From Piezodorus guildinii (taxonomy: Eukaryota > Arthropoda > Insecta > Hemiptera > Pentatomidae): a DNA stretch of 64,000 bases. Each line of letters opens with the position of its first letter. Position 1 is the stretch's first letter. Shown here piece by piece: positions 21,274 to 31,725 of this stretch. Below the pieces are notes generated by a model. That model saw only the letters and a program-made list of their open reading frames with translations, was not told the origin of the DNA and ran no database searches. The position numbers were made by a program, and so were the translations under genes. The stretch lies in the NCBI GenBank assembly GCA_023052935.1, contig CM041292.1, forward strand, positions 203,693,799 through 203,757,798. The letters are read 5' to 3'.

Positions 21274-21499
21274 GTTCAAACGTTTGTCATTTATATCGAT
21301 TTTCACATCTGTGTCTTCACAAGTGTTGTATCTGTCAGATAAAATCGATGTCTCATTTAGATTAACTCATTTTCGGGACATTAATAAACTTTTATTTCTG
21401 CATTGTTGTTCTGGATGATAACGATTAGGCCATCCTAAATTTTCACAGATAGAACAAGGTTTCTTCAACGATGAGTTTATTAACGTGATTGATTTATCG

Positions 21500-22480
21500 A
21501 TTAGTCTGATGGGGCTTAAATGCCGATGTTTTAAATTTTCTTCCTCAAAACTACCTTTAATTTTGTAGATTCTCTAAAAATAATCTTATTATCTTATTGC
21601 CATTGATAAAAAACAGGTAAATATATAAGTTGAACGAATTCGATATCCAACTAAAGAAGAAAACTAAAAAAATATTTTTTGAATGCAAATATTTTGATTT
21701 TGAACATAAGAACAGTAATATACATGTATAATATAACGTTGGAATGCTAAAGATTTTAGAAAAAATATTATCTTATACCCACTATGGTAAAAGTTAATAG
21801 AGAGTGATGAAAAGTCGATAAAACTAATTGATTGTTTTAGATAATAATATAAAAGATTTTTAAATAAGACACATGTTTTTATATAATAATAATAAAAGCC
21901 TTACCGAACCCGAAGGTTCGATGCCGATAAAACCAAATACCGCCTACACAGACACGTCCGGTGTTCACCGTTAAATCCCAAGCCCCCGAGATCAGCCTTA
22001 ACGCAATCCTCCCATCGACGCTTTGGCCTACCTTTCGGACGCCTACCAGTCGGATCAGCGAACACCGGCTTTCTCGGAATCCGTTCCTCACCGAGCCCAA
22101 CAAATTTACTCGCCCATTTGAGTCTCCGCGATGCTATCAACTCAATTATAATCACAGGATTCAAGTTCCGCAATCCCGCGTTGTACAACCTTCTAAACTC
22201 CCCAGTGGCCTCATCTTTCTTCGACACAAATACTTTACGCAGTACCTTATTTTCGAAAACCTTAGGCCGTTGTTCATCCTTCAAAGGCCACTTTCCACAT
22301 CCGTAAAGAACCGTCGGAAGAATACTAGTTTTATAAATTCTAGCCTTTAAGTTTTTATAGAAGTTCAATTTAATTAATGGTTTATTAGTTTCACCCATTT
22401 TTATCTCTAACTGTATTTGAAAGTTCTCTATTCGATTTTAAAACGGTGGTAAGTGAAAGTTGTGTGTTGCCCGCACCAGA
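21500..22480 (-). mobile_element. HINE copy H8, split by an RTE-like LINE
   Basis: The reverse-oriented HINE body starts at the CTGATGGGGCTTAAATGCC block, having lost the hairpin end, and ends TGTGTGTTGCCCGCACCAGA at 22480. The RTE fragment lies within it, with GTTTTTATA on both sides (21875-21883 and 22351-22359). Confidence 0.82.
21884..22358 (-). pseudogene. RTE-like LINE, short 5'-truncated copy (R2)
   Basis: The minus strand reads YKTSILPTVLYGCGKWPLKD, FENKVLRKVFVSKKDEATGE and PTGRRPKGRPKRRWEDCVKA. The TL before KDEQR is deleted. The GTTTTTATA repeat at its edges may be a 9-bp TSD or microhomology, because the LINE itself contains AAGTTTTTA at that point. Confidence 0.85.
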
Positions 22481-22559
22481 TTTTTCCAAAAAAAATTCCA
22501 AACGTTTAGTATCTATAAAATTACTATTCTTATTCTCGGAAAATAAAAGTTTACCTAAA

Positions 22560-22790
22560 CAAATATTTTGCTCTTTTCCCCTTAATTTGGTAATCATGTT
22601 CTTATATCATGTAAATTTTTAGTTTATTTATTAATGCTGACAACACGAAATGGTTAATTTTTTAGAATCTACCTGTTTGCATTTAATCCCTGTCATACTA
22701 TTTGAATGAGAATGCAACCTATTCTCTGTTCATTAAATTTTACATCGATATATCTGAGAAAAAAGAGCTGTTTTTAAGAAAATCCAAAAA
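22560..22790 (+). mobile_element. Old HINE fragment
   Basis: Recognisable blocks are CCTGTCATACTATTTGAATG, TTCATTAAATTTTACATCGA and GAGCTGTTTTTAAGAAAATC. They are much more diverged than the main HINE group. Confidence 0.6.
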
Positions 22791-22794
22791 TGCA

Positions 22795-23050
22795 AGGGGA
22801 GCCCGTGGCTGAGTCGCGCACGAATTTTAAGGTTGTAAGTTCGAATCCCAGTCCCGGCGGGGCTTTTATAAGGATGTAATTAAATGGGGATTCTCTCACA
22901 GGCTCTCTCCCGGGAATGTGAGACCCGTCAACCTTCTGGTGACCATTCACAAAATTAGGCGTAGGGAGTGATGACTCTACCCTACAAATTGCATCGAGAA
23001 ACGCGAGTGTAATCTCCCAGGACCTACACGGTCTTTCGCGCCACTGAAAA
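22795..23050 (+). mobile_element. tRNA-derived SINE, family S3
   Basis: The head GAGCCCGTGGCTGAGTCGCG resembles tRNA box A, and GTAAGTTCGAATCCCAGTCC contains a box B. The body runs GTGAGACCCGTCAACCTTCT to TCTTTCGCGCCACTG and ends in an A run. It is the only copy in the window. It inserted into an old HINE. Confidence 0.75.
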
Positions 23051-23257
23051 AAAAACACTACAAGTAAAAGTGCCAAGGTATAATTATGTGTGTGAAAAAG
23101 TTTTTGAAGAAACTACCCATCGATAGCAGTACTTAGAGCTGTATGGTAGCTCAATAGCCTTGGAGAGCTATCAGGAATATGTGAGGATGATAGTTTACGG
23201 ATTAGTGGGTTGGAATGAATAAGGAGTTTTAAATTAAAATGCAGTGTAACTATTTTT

Positions 23258-24221
23258 ACTTTCACTTACTATATATAGTAAGGGGAAGTATTGCGATCGT
23301 GAAAATTTTCGAATTCCACTTTTCAACGGAAATACACGTTTTAGGGTCCCCTGAGTACAAATAACCAAGTCCCGCAAAAAGGTCTGTGTGTGTGTGGTAA
23401 CTCCCGTGCGGAAACAGTAAGTCCTATGAAACTGAAGTTTCATATTTAAGACAACTATACGCCCGAGACGTGACAAAACTTTTTTCATCAAACTGAGCTT
23501 ACCAGAAGAGTCACTTTATACCGTGCATTTTGCACCTTTTTTCAATTTTCTCGAAAACGGTTCCGACGATTTTGATTAAACTCGCTATATCGATGTAAAA
23601 TTTTATGGGCTTTAATATCATGTAGGTTTTATTTGGATAAAAATGGTCTGACAGGGCTTAAATACCGATATTTTAAATTTTCTTTCCCTAAAGTACCTTT
23701 AATTTTGTAGGTTAAATAATAATAACTAGATTATCTTGTTAACGATGATGAAAAACAGGAAAATATATAAAATGAATAAATTCGATACCCAACTAAAGGA
23801 GAAAACAGAAAAAAATTTAATGCAATTTTTCGTTTTTGAATATAAGAGCAGTAATATACATGTATGATATACCGTTGGAAAGCTAAAGATTTTAGAAAAA
23901 ATATCATCTCATACACAAGGTTTTAGAAATTAATAGAGATTGATGAGAAGAAGATAAAACTAACTGATTATTTTAGATAATAAAATAAAAGATTTTTTAA
24001 TAAAACACATGTTTCTATATAAATTAAATTTATTTAATTCTTTAACAGTTTCACGTATTTTTAACTCTAACTCTATTTGAAAATTCTTTCATTGATTTTA
24101 CAAATTGATGTAAGTGAAAGTCGTGTGTTGCCCGCACCAGATTTTTATCTCTGTATTTGAAAATTCTTTCATTGATTTTAAAAATGGAGGTAAGTGAAAG
24201 TCGTGTGTTTCCCGCACCAGA
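23258..24221 (-). mobile_element. HINE copy H9 with duplicated 5' terminus
   Basis: It is a complete reverse copy to 24141 (GTTGCCCGCACCAGA), followed at once by a second ~80-bp terminus (24142-24221) ending GTGTTTCCCGCACCAGA. The same double end occurs at 55020/55100, so this is probably an inherited subfamily feature. The hairpin CTTACTATATATAGTAAG is perfect. Confidence 0.87.
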
Positions 24222-24249
24222 TTTTTGGAATGGTTTTCGACAAATGTGA

Positions 24250-24511
24250 TATTAAGGCTTTAATGGTTGATTTTATTTGTAACGAAATAAGGGACTTTTT
24301 GGATTTTGTGTAGGATTGGATGCAGGAGGAATTAGATGGTTTAATTTAGTCCCACACTTTGATGCCACATATCTAGATGGGTCTGATAATGGTACCATAA
24401 ATGAGCTTTTTGTAATAGATTGGAAGCTTTGAACTTTTGTCAAGTAAGTGTTGTAGTGATTCGGCAACTACGAGCAGTTTCTTGGCGATTAAGTCTTGTA
24501 AGAGTAATAAT
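24250..24511 (-). pseudogene. Jockey-like LINE B fragment
   Basis: In shifting frames the minus strand gives RQETAR, LLDKSSKLPIYYKKLIYGTI followed by IRPI, and PYFVTNKINH, matching the LINEs at 26018 and 59545. It carries several frameshifts. An RTE-like LINE abuts or is inserted at its upstream edge. Confidence 0.7.
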
Positions 24512-25235
24512 AATAATAATATGCTTACCGAACCCGAAGGTTCGATGCCGATACCACCAAACTTCGCCTGCACAGACTCGTCCAATGTTCACCGGTCAAG
24601 CCCAAGCCCCCGAGATCAGCCTTAATGCAATCCTCCCATCGACGCTTCGGCCTACCTTTCGGACGCCTACCAGTCGGTTCAGTGAATACCAACTTTCTCG
24701 GAATCCGTTCCTCACTAAGCCCAACAACTTTACGCGCCCATTTGAGTCTCCGCGATGATATCAACTCAATTATATTCACAGGGTACAAACTCCGCAATTC
24801 CGCGTTGTGCAACCTTCTAAACTCCCCAGTGGCCTCATCTCTCTTCGGACCAAATATTTTACGCAGTACCTTATTCTCGAAAACCTTAAGCCGTTGTTCA
24901 TCCTTCAAAGTAAGCGGCCACGTTTCGCATCCGTAAAGAACCGTTGAAAGAATAATAGTTTTATAAATTCTAACCTTTAAGTTTTTAGACAGAAGTCGCG
25001 AGCTAAGTAATTTAGCAACTGAATAATAACACGCATTTCCCACCTTTAACCGGGACTTTATTTCTTCCTGGATTTCATTTTTTCTTGTTATCATTGAACC
25101 TAAATACTTAAATTTCTCTACCTGTTCAAAAGTATGACCTGAAATATTAATATCATCAAGATCGCTACTATTTCTGCAACTAATCATATATTTCGTCTTA
25201 TCGGTATTTAATTCGAGACCTATTTCTTTACCGGT
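24512..25235 (-). pseudogene. RTE-like LINE, 5'-truncated (R3)
   Basis: The 220-codon frame begins downstream of the RT active site. It includes ISGHTFEQVEKFKYLGSMIT, YGCETWPLTLKDEQRLKVFE and the basic tail PTGRRPKGRPKRRWEDCIKA. It is nearly identical to R1 and intact over this span, suggesting recent spread. The 3' end has an (ATT)n tail, seen here as AATAATAATAATAAT. Confidence 0.9.
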
Positions 25236-25775
25236 TTTTATTACTTTATAGGAGAAAACAGAAGAGTAAAAATCAAATAAATCGAATCATTTATTTTATA
25301 TTAACAGTTTTCTTTTTCAGATTGGGTAATGTGCGCACTAGAGTTTTGTAAAAAATATTATTTTGATAAAGAACAATGTTATGAGAATGTAGTAATATTC
25401 TCCCAACGGGATGGAAATGACAATTGATTGCTGAGTAAATAGGCTGGCCTTGGTCGTGGCTCTGTAAATATTGGTTTATTAAAATATTAATTTATAGGAG
25501 AATCGTAATGAACAGAACGTCAAAGAAGAATATAAATGTCTGTAAACAAGGCGACGAACGAGGGAGAAAAGGTAAAAAAAAAGAAAAAAAAATTAGTCAT
25601 TATAGTTGAATAGCTGTGTAATGCTGGTCAAAAATAGAAAATATCTGTAGTGAAATATATAAAATACTGAAGATATTGATGATTGTATATCCAATTAATA
25701 TGGATCATTATAATAATAATGTGCTTTATTAATTAAATTTCCATATATAAATTTACTATATATATATATAACACT
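25236..25775. other. Unassigned sequence
   Basis: A mix of AT-rich and purine-rich sequence with no long frame or repeat match. Confidence 0.4.
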
Positions 25776-25870
25776 CACTCACTGTTTGGCGCTACAGTCC
25801 TTGTAGGACCTGGGCCTCTGCCACCGCCCTTCCCCCATTAGCCCAGTAGAAATAGGATTTTGGCTAGAAA
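25776..25870 (-). repeat. Possible SINE-like fragment
   Basis: TTTGGCGCTACAGTCCTTGT then AGGACCTGGGCCTCTGCC is GC-rich and resembles the terminal part of insect tRNA-related repeats. It is the only copy here, so this is tentative. Confidence 0.3.
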
Positions 25871-26017
25871 AAGGTGGGGTAAAGTTAATTTTTAGGCACG
25901 ATTGTTTGTGCTATCCCTCTCATTAAAAACCCAAGTTTTCACACTTTTCACCCTTGTGCGTTTTCCGCCATCTTAGAAAAACCTCGAAAAAGAATAACTT
26001 TTTTTCAGTTTTTTCCT

Positions 26018-26760
26018 AGAATGGTGTCAAAAGTGGAGAATTAAAATCAACCCTACTAAATCCCATCAAATTACCTTCACCCTTCGTCGAAAACCTATGT
26101 CCGCCTGTCCCACTATTTCCTTTAACAATATTCCACTCACCTCAGTTGAACAAATCCGGTACCTAGGACTCCATCTAGACAAACGTCTTACTTGGAATCC
26201 TCACACTAGACTGAAACGACAGGAAACAGCTCGTAGATAGCGCTTACTACAACACTTACTGGACAAACGATCAAAACTTTCCACATATTACAAAAGATTA
26301 ATTTATATAACCATCATTAGGCCTATTTGGACATATGGGATTGAGTTATGGGGATCCACCAAACCATCCAATTCTTCCCGCATTCAATCCTTGCAATCCA
26401 AAATCCTCCGAAAGATCCTAAACGCCCCTTACTTTGTCACCAATAAAATAATCCATAAAGACCTAAATATCCCATTAGTCACAGATCTAGCCCGAACTAG
26501 ATATTCCTCCTTTTATTCCAAATTACCCGTCCACTCCAACCACTCGTCCGCCAACTCTCATCTCCTATTCCTGATCATCTTCCTAGGCGGCTGAAAAGAC
26601 GATGGCCTCGAGACCTACTTAGCTGAATAAACTTTGAAGTGCTACCACTGGGTAGTTTCTTCACATGCCTGTATCACGCCCACTTGATCTATTAGCACAT
26701 TTACTTATTGTATTTTATTGTAATACAGTTGTAAATTTCTTTTAAATAAAAAATAAAAAA
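26018..26760 (+). mobile_element. 5'-truncated Jockey-like LINE B with 11-bp TSD
   Basis: Flanked by the perfect duplication AGTTTTTTCCT (26007-26017 and 26761-26771). It ends with an A-rich AAATAAAAAATAAAAAA tail. The 3'UTR from GAATAAACTTTGAAGTGCTA to the tail matches 38620-38768 almost base for base. Confidence 0.92.
26020..26627 (+). pseudogene. LINE B ORF2 C-terminal half, broken
   Basis: The frame reads EWCQKWRIKINPTKSHQITF, EQIRYLGLHLDKRLTWNPHT and RLKRQETAR, then TAG at about 26237. It continues LLQHLLDKRSKLSTYYKRLI, RPIWTYGIELWGSTKPSN and ILNAPYFVTNKIIHKDLNIP. A frameshift near 26550 separates the terminal PRRLKRRWPRDLLS. RT catalytic motifs are absent. Confidence 0.85.
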
Positions 26761-26771
26761 AGTTTTTTCCT

Positions 26772-27320
26772 TATAAATCTCTTCCTGGACATTTTAGAGC
26801 AAACTTTGTCGTTAGCAATTTTAAAGAACATTAAATTGCCTACATGTTTGGTATGTAACATGTTTGACAATTCGGAACACCTACTAAGATACGTGGATGT
26901 CAATATTGGCCAAGTTGTCAAAAATACACAAAATGTCAGAAAAGTCGGTGGTTTCGCTTCAATAACTATTTTGGTGTGCAGTTTATTGAAAAATACATTA
27001 GAAACAATCTTTTAGAGCATTAAATTCCTAACAAGTTAGATGTATAAAATTTTTTATTACTCCTAATTAAACAAACAATAAATGTTGAAATAACGTTTTA
27101 ACTGAATGTGTTTATTAATAAAAAATAAAATACTCCGTTTTAATTAGACCTCCTAAACGTAATATTGTCTTAAAACCATTATTGTGTATATTCTAAGAAA
27201 AGAAAAGCGTATTGGCAACTAATAAGAACAAATTTCCAATATACTACTTTTATTTTAATTGGCAAAAAAACAAAACATTTTAATGATGGAAAAACAACTT
27301 TAAATAAAATATAAAGCATT
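26772..27320. other. Unassigned AT-rich sequence
   Basis: A 69-codon frame (26806-27015) has no domain. It resembles nothing else in the window. Confidence 0.4.
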
Positions 27321-27324
27321 TTTT

Positions 27325-27976
27325 TTTTTTTTTTTTATTTGCCTTTACCCTACAGGGTCATTGGCAACTGTGGTTTGCTATATTTCGTTGTAATACTTAA
27401 TTACTTTTAAATAACTCAGTAACTTTTTCACCTTGTGCTCATCATCACTCAATATATCTTTTAGGGTTCCTGTCATTTTAATTTTACGTCTTGTTGTTTC
27501 GAAAAGGGGACACTCTAATAACAGATGCTGGATAGTTTTTGGAACATTATCGCAATATTCGCAGATGGGTGCATGCAGATTTCTCAAAAAGTAACGGTGG
27601 GTAAACTGACAATGTCCTATACGGAGCCGGCATAAAATGATTTCCTCTTTTCTAGAAATCCTCGTGCTCGTGGTCCATTTTGTGGTGTCGTTTTTTACAT
27701 TCAACAGTTTATATTCTCCTGTTATCAACGTTGTTCCACAGGTTTTGAAGAGATTTTTCTTCAATTGTCTGATCCATTGTCTTCTACTGTGAGTTCTTCC
27801 AGTACCGTGCTGCCTTGTCTGGCCAAATTGGCGGCTCTGTCTGCTTCCTCCTTGCCTGGAATACCACAATGTGCTGGAACCCAGATAAAGACTACAATTA
27901 CGCCTTTATTTTTAACTTCCCACCAAGCGTTCAATATTTCTCTTATAATTGAAATTTTTCTTCTTATAATTCGCAT
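27325..27976 (-). pseudogene. I-like LINE: RNase H plus zinc-cluster tail
   Basis: On the minus strand, VVFIWVPAHCGIPGKEEADR (the RNase H1 block with the final Asp) leads to AANLARQGS. A frameshift near 27800 follows, then TTKWTTSTRISRKEEIILCR, LRIGHCQFTHRYFLR and the C2HC cluster CEYCDNVPKTIQHLLLECP, ending at TAA (27378). The 3' end is a poly(A) seen as T17 at 27321. It is 5'-truncated in or before RNase H. Its closest relative here is the relic at 16917. Confidence 0.85.
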
Positions 27977-28043
27977 TTTTTGGCCCCGGCTCCTGAACTA
28001 TTTTGTAACATATTTGGACATAACTATTTGGACGCATATTATT

Positions 28044-28240
28044 CTTAAATATGAAATTTCAGTTTCATAGGACTTACTGTTTCCTCCCGGGAGTTACCAC
28101 ACACACACACACAGAAATTTTTGAGGGATTTGGTTATTTGGACTCAGGGGACCCTAAAATGTGTATTTCCGTTGAAAACTGGAATTCGAAAATTTTCACG
28201 ATCGCAATACTTTCCCTTAATATATATAGTAAGTGAAAGT
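28044..28240 (+). mobile_element. HINE 3' fragment H10
   Basis: It carries the terminal ~200 bp: CAGTTTCATAGGACTTACTG, an (AC)n tract at 28098, GGGGACCCTAAAATGTGTAT, a near-perfect hairpin, and the end AGTAAGTGAAAGT at 28240. Confidence 0.87.
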
Positions 28241-28315
28241 CAAAAAAGCCACGGGGCACATTCATCATATTTACTCGGCTAACCCTTCGTTATAATATGT
28301 CTCCAAATTAAAAGC

Positions 28316-29248
28316 TTGTGGTTATCATTGGGTGTGTTGCACGAGGGGCTTCTCTTTAAACTCAAGAACGTACTACCTTACACATACTATCTTATTATAC
28401 ACTCTTTTCTCTCTGATAGATTTTTCTCTGTTCGGCAGGGCTCAGAAACCTCTTCAATCCGACCAGTCTTGGCAGGAGTACCGCAAGGATCGATACTTGC
28501 TCCTCTCCTATACATTGTATACACACATGACATACCAACTCACCCCACCACATTGATTGCTACTTACGCGGACGATACTGCAATTTTAACTTCAAACGGC
28601 GATCCTATACTCGCCTCACTGACTCTACAAAATCACTTGATGATACTACAAAATTGGTACAAGCTATGGAAAATTCGTTTAAATCACGACAAGTCAAAAC
28701 ACGTAACGTTCACACTACGACAAAACACTTGCCCACCAATTTTTATCGACAACAACCAAATTCCTCAGACCAACTCTGTACATTACCTAGGACTGACACT
28801 CGATCGAAGGATGACTTGGGGCCCACATGTCAAGATGAAAAGACAGACTCTTAACCACCGACTGAAAGTACTATACTCACTTTTATCTAAATCTTCAAAA
28901 TTAAAAATTAGACAGAAACTGAATACATACACATACCTTCTTAAGCCAATATGGACTTACGCTTCACAGATTTTCGGTTCAGCAAAAAAGACTCACATAC
29001 AAAAACTGCAAACATTTCAATCCAAAATTTTAAGACTGATAACGACAGCTCCTTGGTACGTAAACAACAAAACCCTACATACGGACTTACAACAACCAAC
29101 AGTTGACCAACATATACGAACACTCTATACTCGTTTTCACAGTAAACTTAACGGACACGACAATAGACTGATTAACGACATGTCAATAGCTGAAATGCCA
29201 GTCAGAAGAAGGCTAAAGAGAGGCTGGATGAGGGACCTCCTCGGATAA
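28316..29248 (+). CDS. Reverse transcriptase, longest open LINE frame
   Basis: 310 codons without interruption. The start is only the first available codon after truncation; HEGLLFKLK (about residues 10-18) is the remnant of motif 3, whose upstream Asp is lost. It then has LAGVPQGSILAPLLYIVYTH (motif 4), TYADDTAIL (catalytic box), VHYLGLTLDRRMTWGPHVKM (thumb) and KPIWTYASQIFGSAKKTHIQ, and ends RLKRGWMRDLLG. It lacks endonuclease and gag-like ORF1. The unbroken frame suggests a young insertion. Confidence 0.9.
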   Translation: MWLSLGVLHEGLLFKLKNVLPYTYYLIIHSFLSDRFFSVRQGSETSSIRPVLAGVPQGSILAPLLYIVYTHDIPTHPTTLIATYADDTAILTSNGDPILASLTLQNHLMILQNWYKLWKIRLNHDKSKHVTFTLRQNTCPPIFIDNNQIPQTNSVHYLGLTLDRRMTWGPHVKMKRQTLNHRLKVLYSLLSKSSKLKIRQKLNTYTYLLKPIWTYASQIFGSAKKTHIQKLQTFQSKILRLITTAPWYVNNKTLHTDLQQPTVDQHIRTLYTRFHSKLNGHDNRLINDMSIAEMPVRRRLKRGWMRDLLG

Positions 29249-29402
29249 AATAAAGCCATGGAAGGGGTGCTGCTGAGCATTTTCCTTCTTCATGCCTACC
29301 ATGCCTGGATCTCAATTTATACAGCACATTTGCTGATTGTCAGATACATTCTGACAGGCGTGAATATAGATTTAAAGAGAAAAAAAAAAAAAAAAAAAAA
29401 AA
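28316..29402 (+). mobile_element. 5'-truncated Jockey-like LINE, subfamily C
   Basis: The RT-containing 3' part is followed by a ~130-bp 3'UTR and poly(A) at 29382-29402. Sequence diverges strongly from subfamilies A and B but matches 45918-46490. I could not find a clean target duplication. Confidence 0.85.
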
Positions 29403-29640
29403 CTTTTTTAATGTATAATATTAATAATATGTATATTAAATTGAAAAGATTTAATAACATTAGAGAGCACGAAGAAAATAGAAGAGGGAATTAAATAGTT
29501 TGCTAGAAGGAGAGAAGAGAAGGTTTTTGTTGAGTTTTAGCCGAGGCTGAAGCTGGTCTCCTTATCGGGGCGGGGAGCCACGTCAGAACAAACAAGCAAA
29601 CAATCAACACGAAAAGCAATCAAAACATGTGTTTCGTCCG
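29403..29640. other. Upstream flank of the candidate exon
   Basis: Composition shifts from LINE tail to a moderately GC-rich, non-repetitive stretch (29520-29640) with TTATCGGGGCGGGG. No other copy is seen in the window. It is a plausible proximal regulatory region for the exon at 29809. Confidence 0.35.
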
Positions 29641-29679
29641 CCGCTCTGTTTGCCTAAGGACTCAGCCCTTCCAAACAAC

Positions 29680-29808
29680 TCATATTTAAATAAATAAACT
29701 TGCCTCTCCCCTCTCCGGGGTACACATCCATTTCAGTTTGTTTGTTTAGACCGCCCCCCTCCCTTCACACAGCGGGACTGCTCAGTAGCTCACCAGTACC
29801 CGCCGACG
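29680..29808 (+). promoter_or_regulatory. Putative promoter and 5' leader
   Basis: A TATA-like TATTTAAAT lies at 29683-29691. Two arthropod-type initiator TCAGT motifs lie at 29733-29737 and 29782-29786. The first is about 50 nt from the TATA-like site, longer than the usual ~30, so the two may not work together. C-rich tracts precede the ATG at 29809. The reading frame stays open upstream of the ATG for at least 80 nt, so an upstream extension cannot be excluded. Confidence 0.35.
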
Positions 29809-29928
29809 ATGCACCTCATGGACCGATCTGAGCAACTCTTCTACCCCCAGCAGGGCTACATCCACCCGGCCATCTTACCCTACCTCAGCCACTACCTGGC
29901 TTCCGGGGCGCCATCTTCCGCTCTACAG
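29809..29928 (+). CDS. Candidate first coding exon of a host gene (40 codons)
   Basis: ATG opens a 120-nt frame, MHLMDRSEQLFYPQQGYIHP followed by AILPYLSHYLASGAPSSALQ. It ends exactly at CAG followed by the consensus donor GTGAGT (29929), giving a phase-0 intron. The sequence is GC-richer than everything around it, is not repeated in the window and matches no transposon protein I know. Composition (Tyr/Pro/Gln/His/Ser/Ala-rich, no domain) resembles the disordered N-terminus of a developmental transcription factor, but that is an impression only. No downstream exon is visible before 64000 on this strand. Confidence 0.5.
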
Positions 29929-30035
29929 GTGAGTCCACTGAAAAGGAGCTGGCTCCATGATCTATCTATAATATACAGGGTATTTCGTAATTTAGCTTCA
30001 CTATTTTAGCTATATCTTCACTAACAAATAAGTTC

Positions 30036-30142
30036 GTGGGTTACCTGTAGCGTGGTAGTTAGCATAACAGCCTCCTATGTCAAAGGTACCGGGTTCTAAC
30101 CCAAAGGTGGCTACAGCAGCATAAAGGGACGTTAAATAAATA
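30036..30142 (+). mobile_element. Internally deleted SINE S1 with 13-bp TSD
   Basis: It has the tRNA-like head (GTAGCGTGGTAGTTAGCATA, box B GGGTTCTAACCC) joined directly to the 3' tail GCTACAGCAGCATAAAG plus (TAAA)n. It is flanked by AACAAATAAGTTC at 30023-30035 and 30143-30155. About 160 bp of body are missing, yet the TSD is perfect, so it probably inserted in this short form. Confidence 0.87.
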
Positions 30143-30205
30143 AACAAATAAGTTCATATTAACATATCTGTGTCTCCCACGTCTTGTTAAATTGGTTAAC
30201 AACCG

Positions 30206-30950
30206 TCCCGGACGGAAACGGTAAGTCCTATGAAACTGAAATTTCATATTTAAGACAACAATACGCCCAAGACCTGACAAAACGTTTTTCATCAAAATGA
30301 GCTAACCAGAAGAGGCACTTTATGCCATGGATTTTGCACCTTTTTTCGATTTTCTCGAAAACGGTTCCGACGATTTTGATTAAACTCGCTATATCGATGT
30401 AAAATTTAATGGGCTTTAATATCATGTAGGTTTTATTTAGATAAAAATGGTCTGACAGGCCTTAAATACCTATATTTTAAATTTTCTTCCCCTAAAGTAC
30501 CTTTAATTTTGTAGATTCAATAATAATAACTAGATTATCTTGTTAACGCTGATGAAAAACAGGTAAATATATAAATTGAATAAATTCGATACCCAACTAA
30601 AGGAGAAAACAGAAAAAATATTTTTTTATTGCAATTTTTCGTTTTTGAACATAAGAGCAGTAATATACATGTATGATATACCGTTGGAAAGCTAAAGATT
30701 TTAGAAAAAATATCATCTCATATACAAGCTTTTAGAAGTTAATAGAGAGTGATGAGACGAAGATAAAACTAACTGATTATTTTAGATAATAAAATAAAAG
30801 ATTTTTTAATAAAACACATGTTTCTATATAAATTAAATTTATTTAATTCTTTAATAGTTTCAAGTATTTTTAACTCTAACTCTATTTGAAAATTCTTTCA
30901 TTGATTTTACAAATTGATGTAAGTGAAAGTCGTGTGTTGCCCGCACCAGA
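30206..30950 (-). mobile_element. HINE copy H11, 3' end missing
   Basis: It starts at GACGGAAACGGTAAGTCCTA, having lost the AC tract and hairpin, and ends GTGTTGCCCGCACCAGA at 30950. It lies about 280 bp downstream of the candidate exon's splice donor. Confidence 0.87.
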
Positions 30951-31111
30951 TTTTTTATTAAGTATTTAAATTCCTCAGAAACTTTCTTCAATAACCATTT
31001 ATATTTCATATCAAGTGTTCCTGATTATTTCTATCAAAAGAAAAACATATGGTTTTTTTATAACAGTTGGAATAGGGTGGATCAAAAAATGTGGTTATTA
31101 CCTATTATTGT

Positions 31112-31400
31112 GTTTGTTTATTTATTTAACGTCACTTTATGCTGCTGTGGCTAATCGGACGATGCTACAGTGGGAGTCCTAAATTTTGCCTATCCAGGTT
31201 TTATCAGGATAGGGATCTTTAACGAGTACCGAACATCGCACAGGCTCGGGACCACCTTTTAACGTCCCCTCCGAAGGACGGTATAACTAAGGGTTTTTTA
31301 CTCCCATTAAAAAATCCTAGGACCACCTGCGGGTTTGAACCCGTGACCTTTGGCATAGAAGTCTGTTATGCTAACCACCAAGCTACAAGTGATCCTCGTT
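31112..31400 (-). mobile_element. SINE S1, near full length
   Basis: The tail is (TTTA)n at 31112, the body contains CTTTAACGAGTACCGAACAT, and the head at the right carries GGGTTTGAACCCGTGACC (box B, inverted) and CTAACCACCAAGCTAC. Confidence 0.87.
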
Positions 31401-31420
31401 TAACGTCTTTAATACGAAAT

Positions 31421-31725
31421 AACAGGTTTTAATTATCTGATGAACAAATGAACGATAAGCAATGACATTAGTTGCTTATCTGTTAGTAACAAGGAACGTA
31501 AAAGCATGTCTGTTTGTTCTGCAAAAGTGAATAAATTTATGTCGTCTCCCATGATAATCATACATTGAACTGTGTCACAGTATCCACTCACAATAAAACA
31601 CACAGAACTAGACAGATTATAATAAATACAGCGATGATTAAAACACACCGGATTGGATAAAAAGATGAGTGACTACTATCATTGCTGATCGTTCATTTGT
31701 TTATCAGGTGATTAAAACCTATTAT
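31421..31725. repeat. Hairpin with ~45-bp inverted arms
   Basis: AACAGGTTTTAATTATCTGA then TGAACAAATGAACGATAAGC (31421-31464) is inverted at 31680-31725. The ~215-bp loop has a small open frame without domain. It may be a small MITE. Confidence 0.6.

Noticed and set aside
21875..22359. GTTTTTATA as a certain TSD for RTE copy R2
   Set aside because: The LINE itself contains AAGTTTTTA at its truncation point, so the match may be microhomology. Kept only as a possibility.
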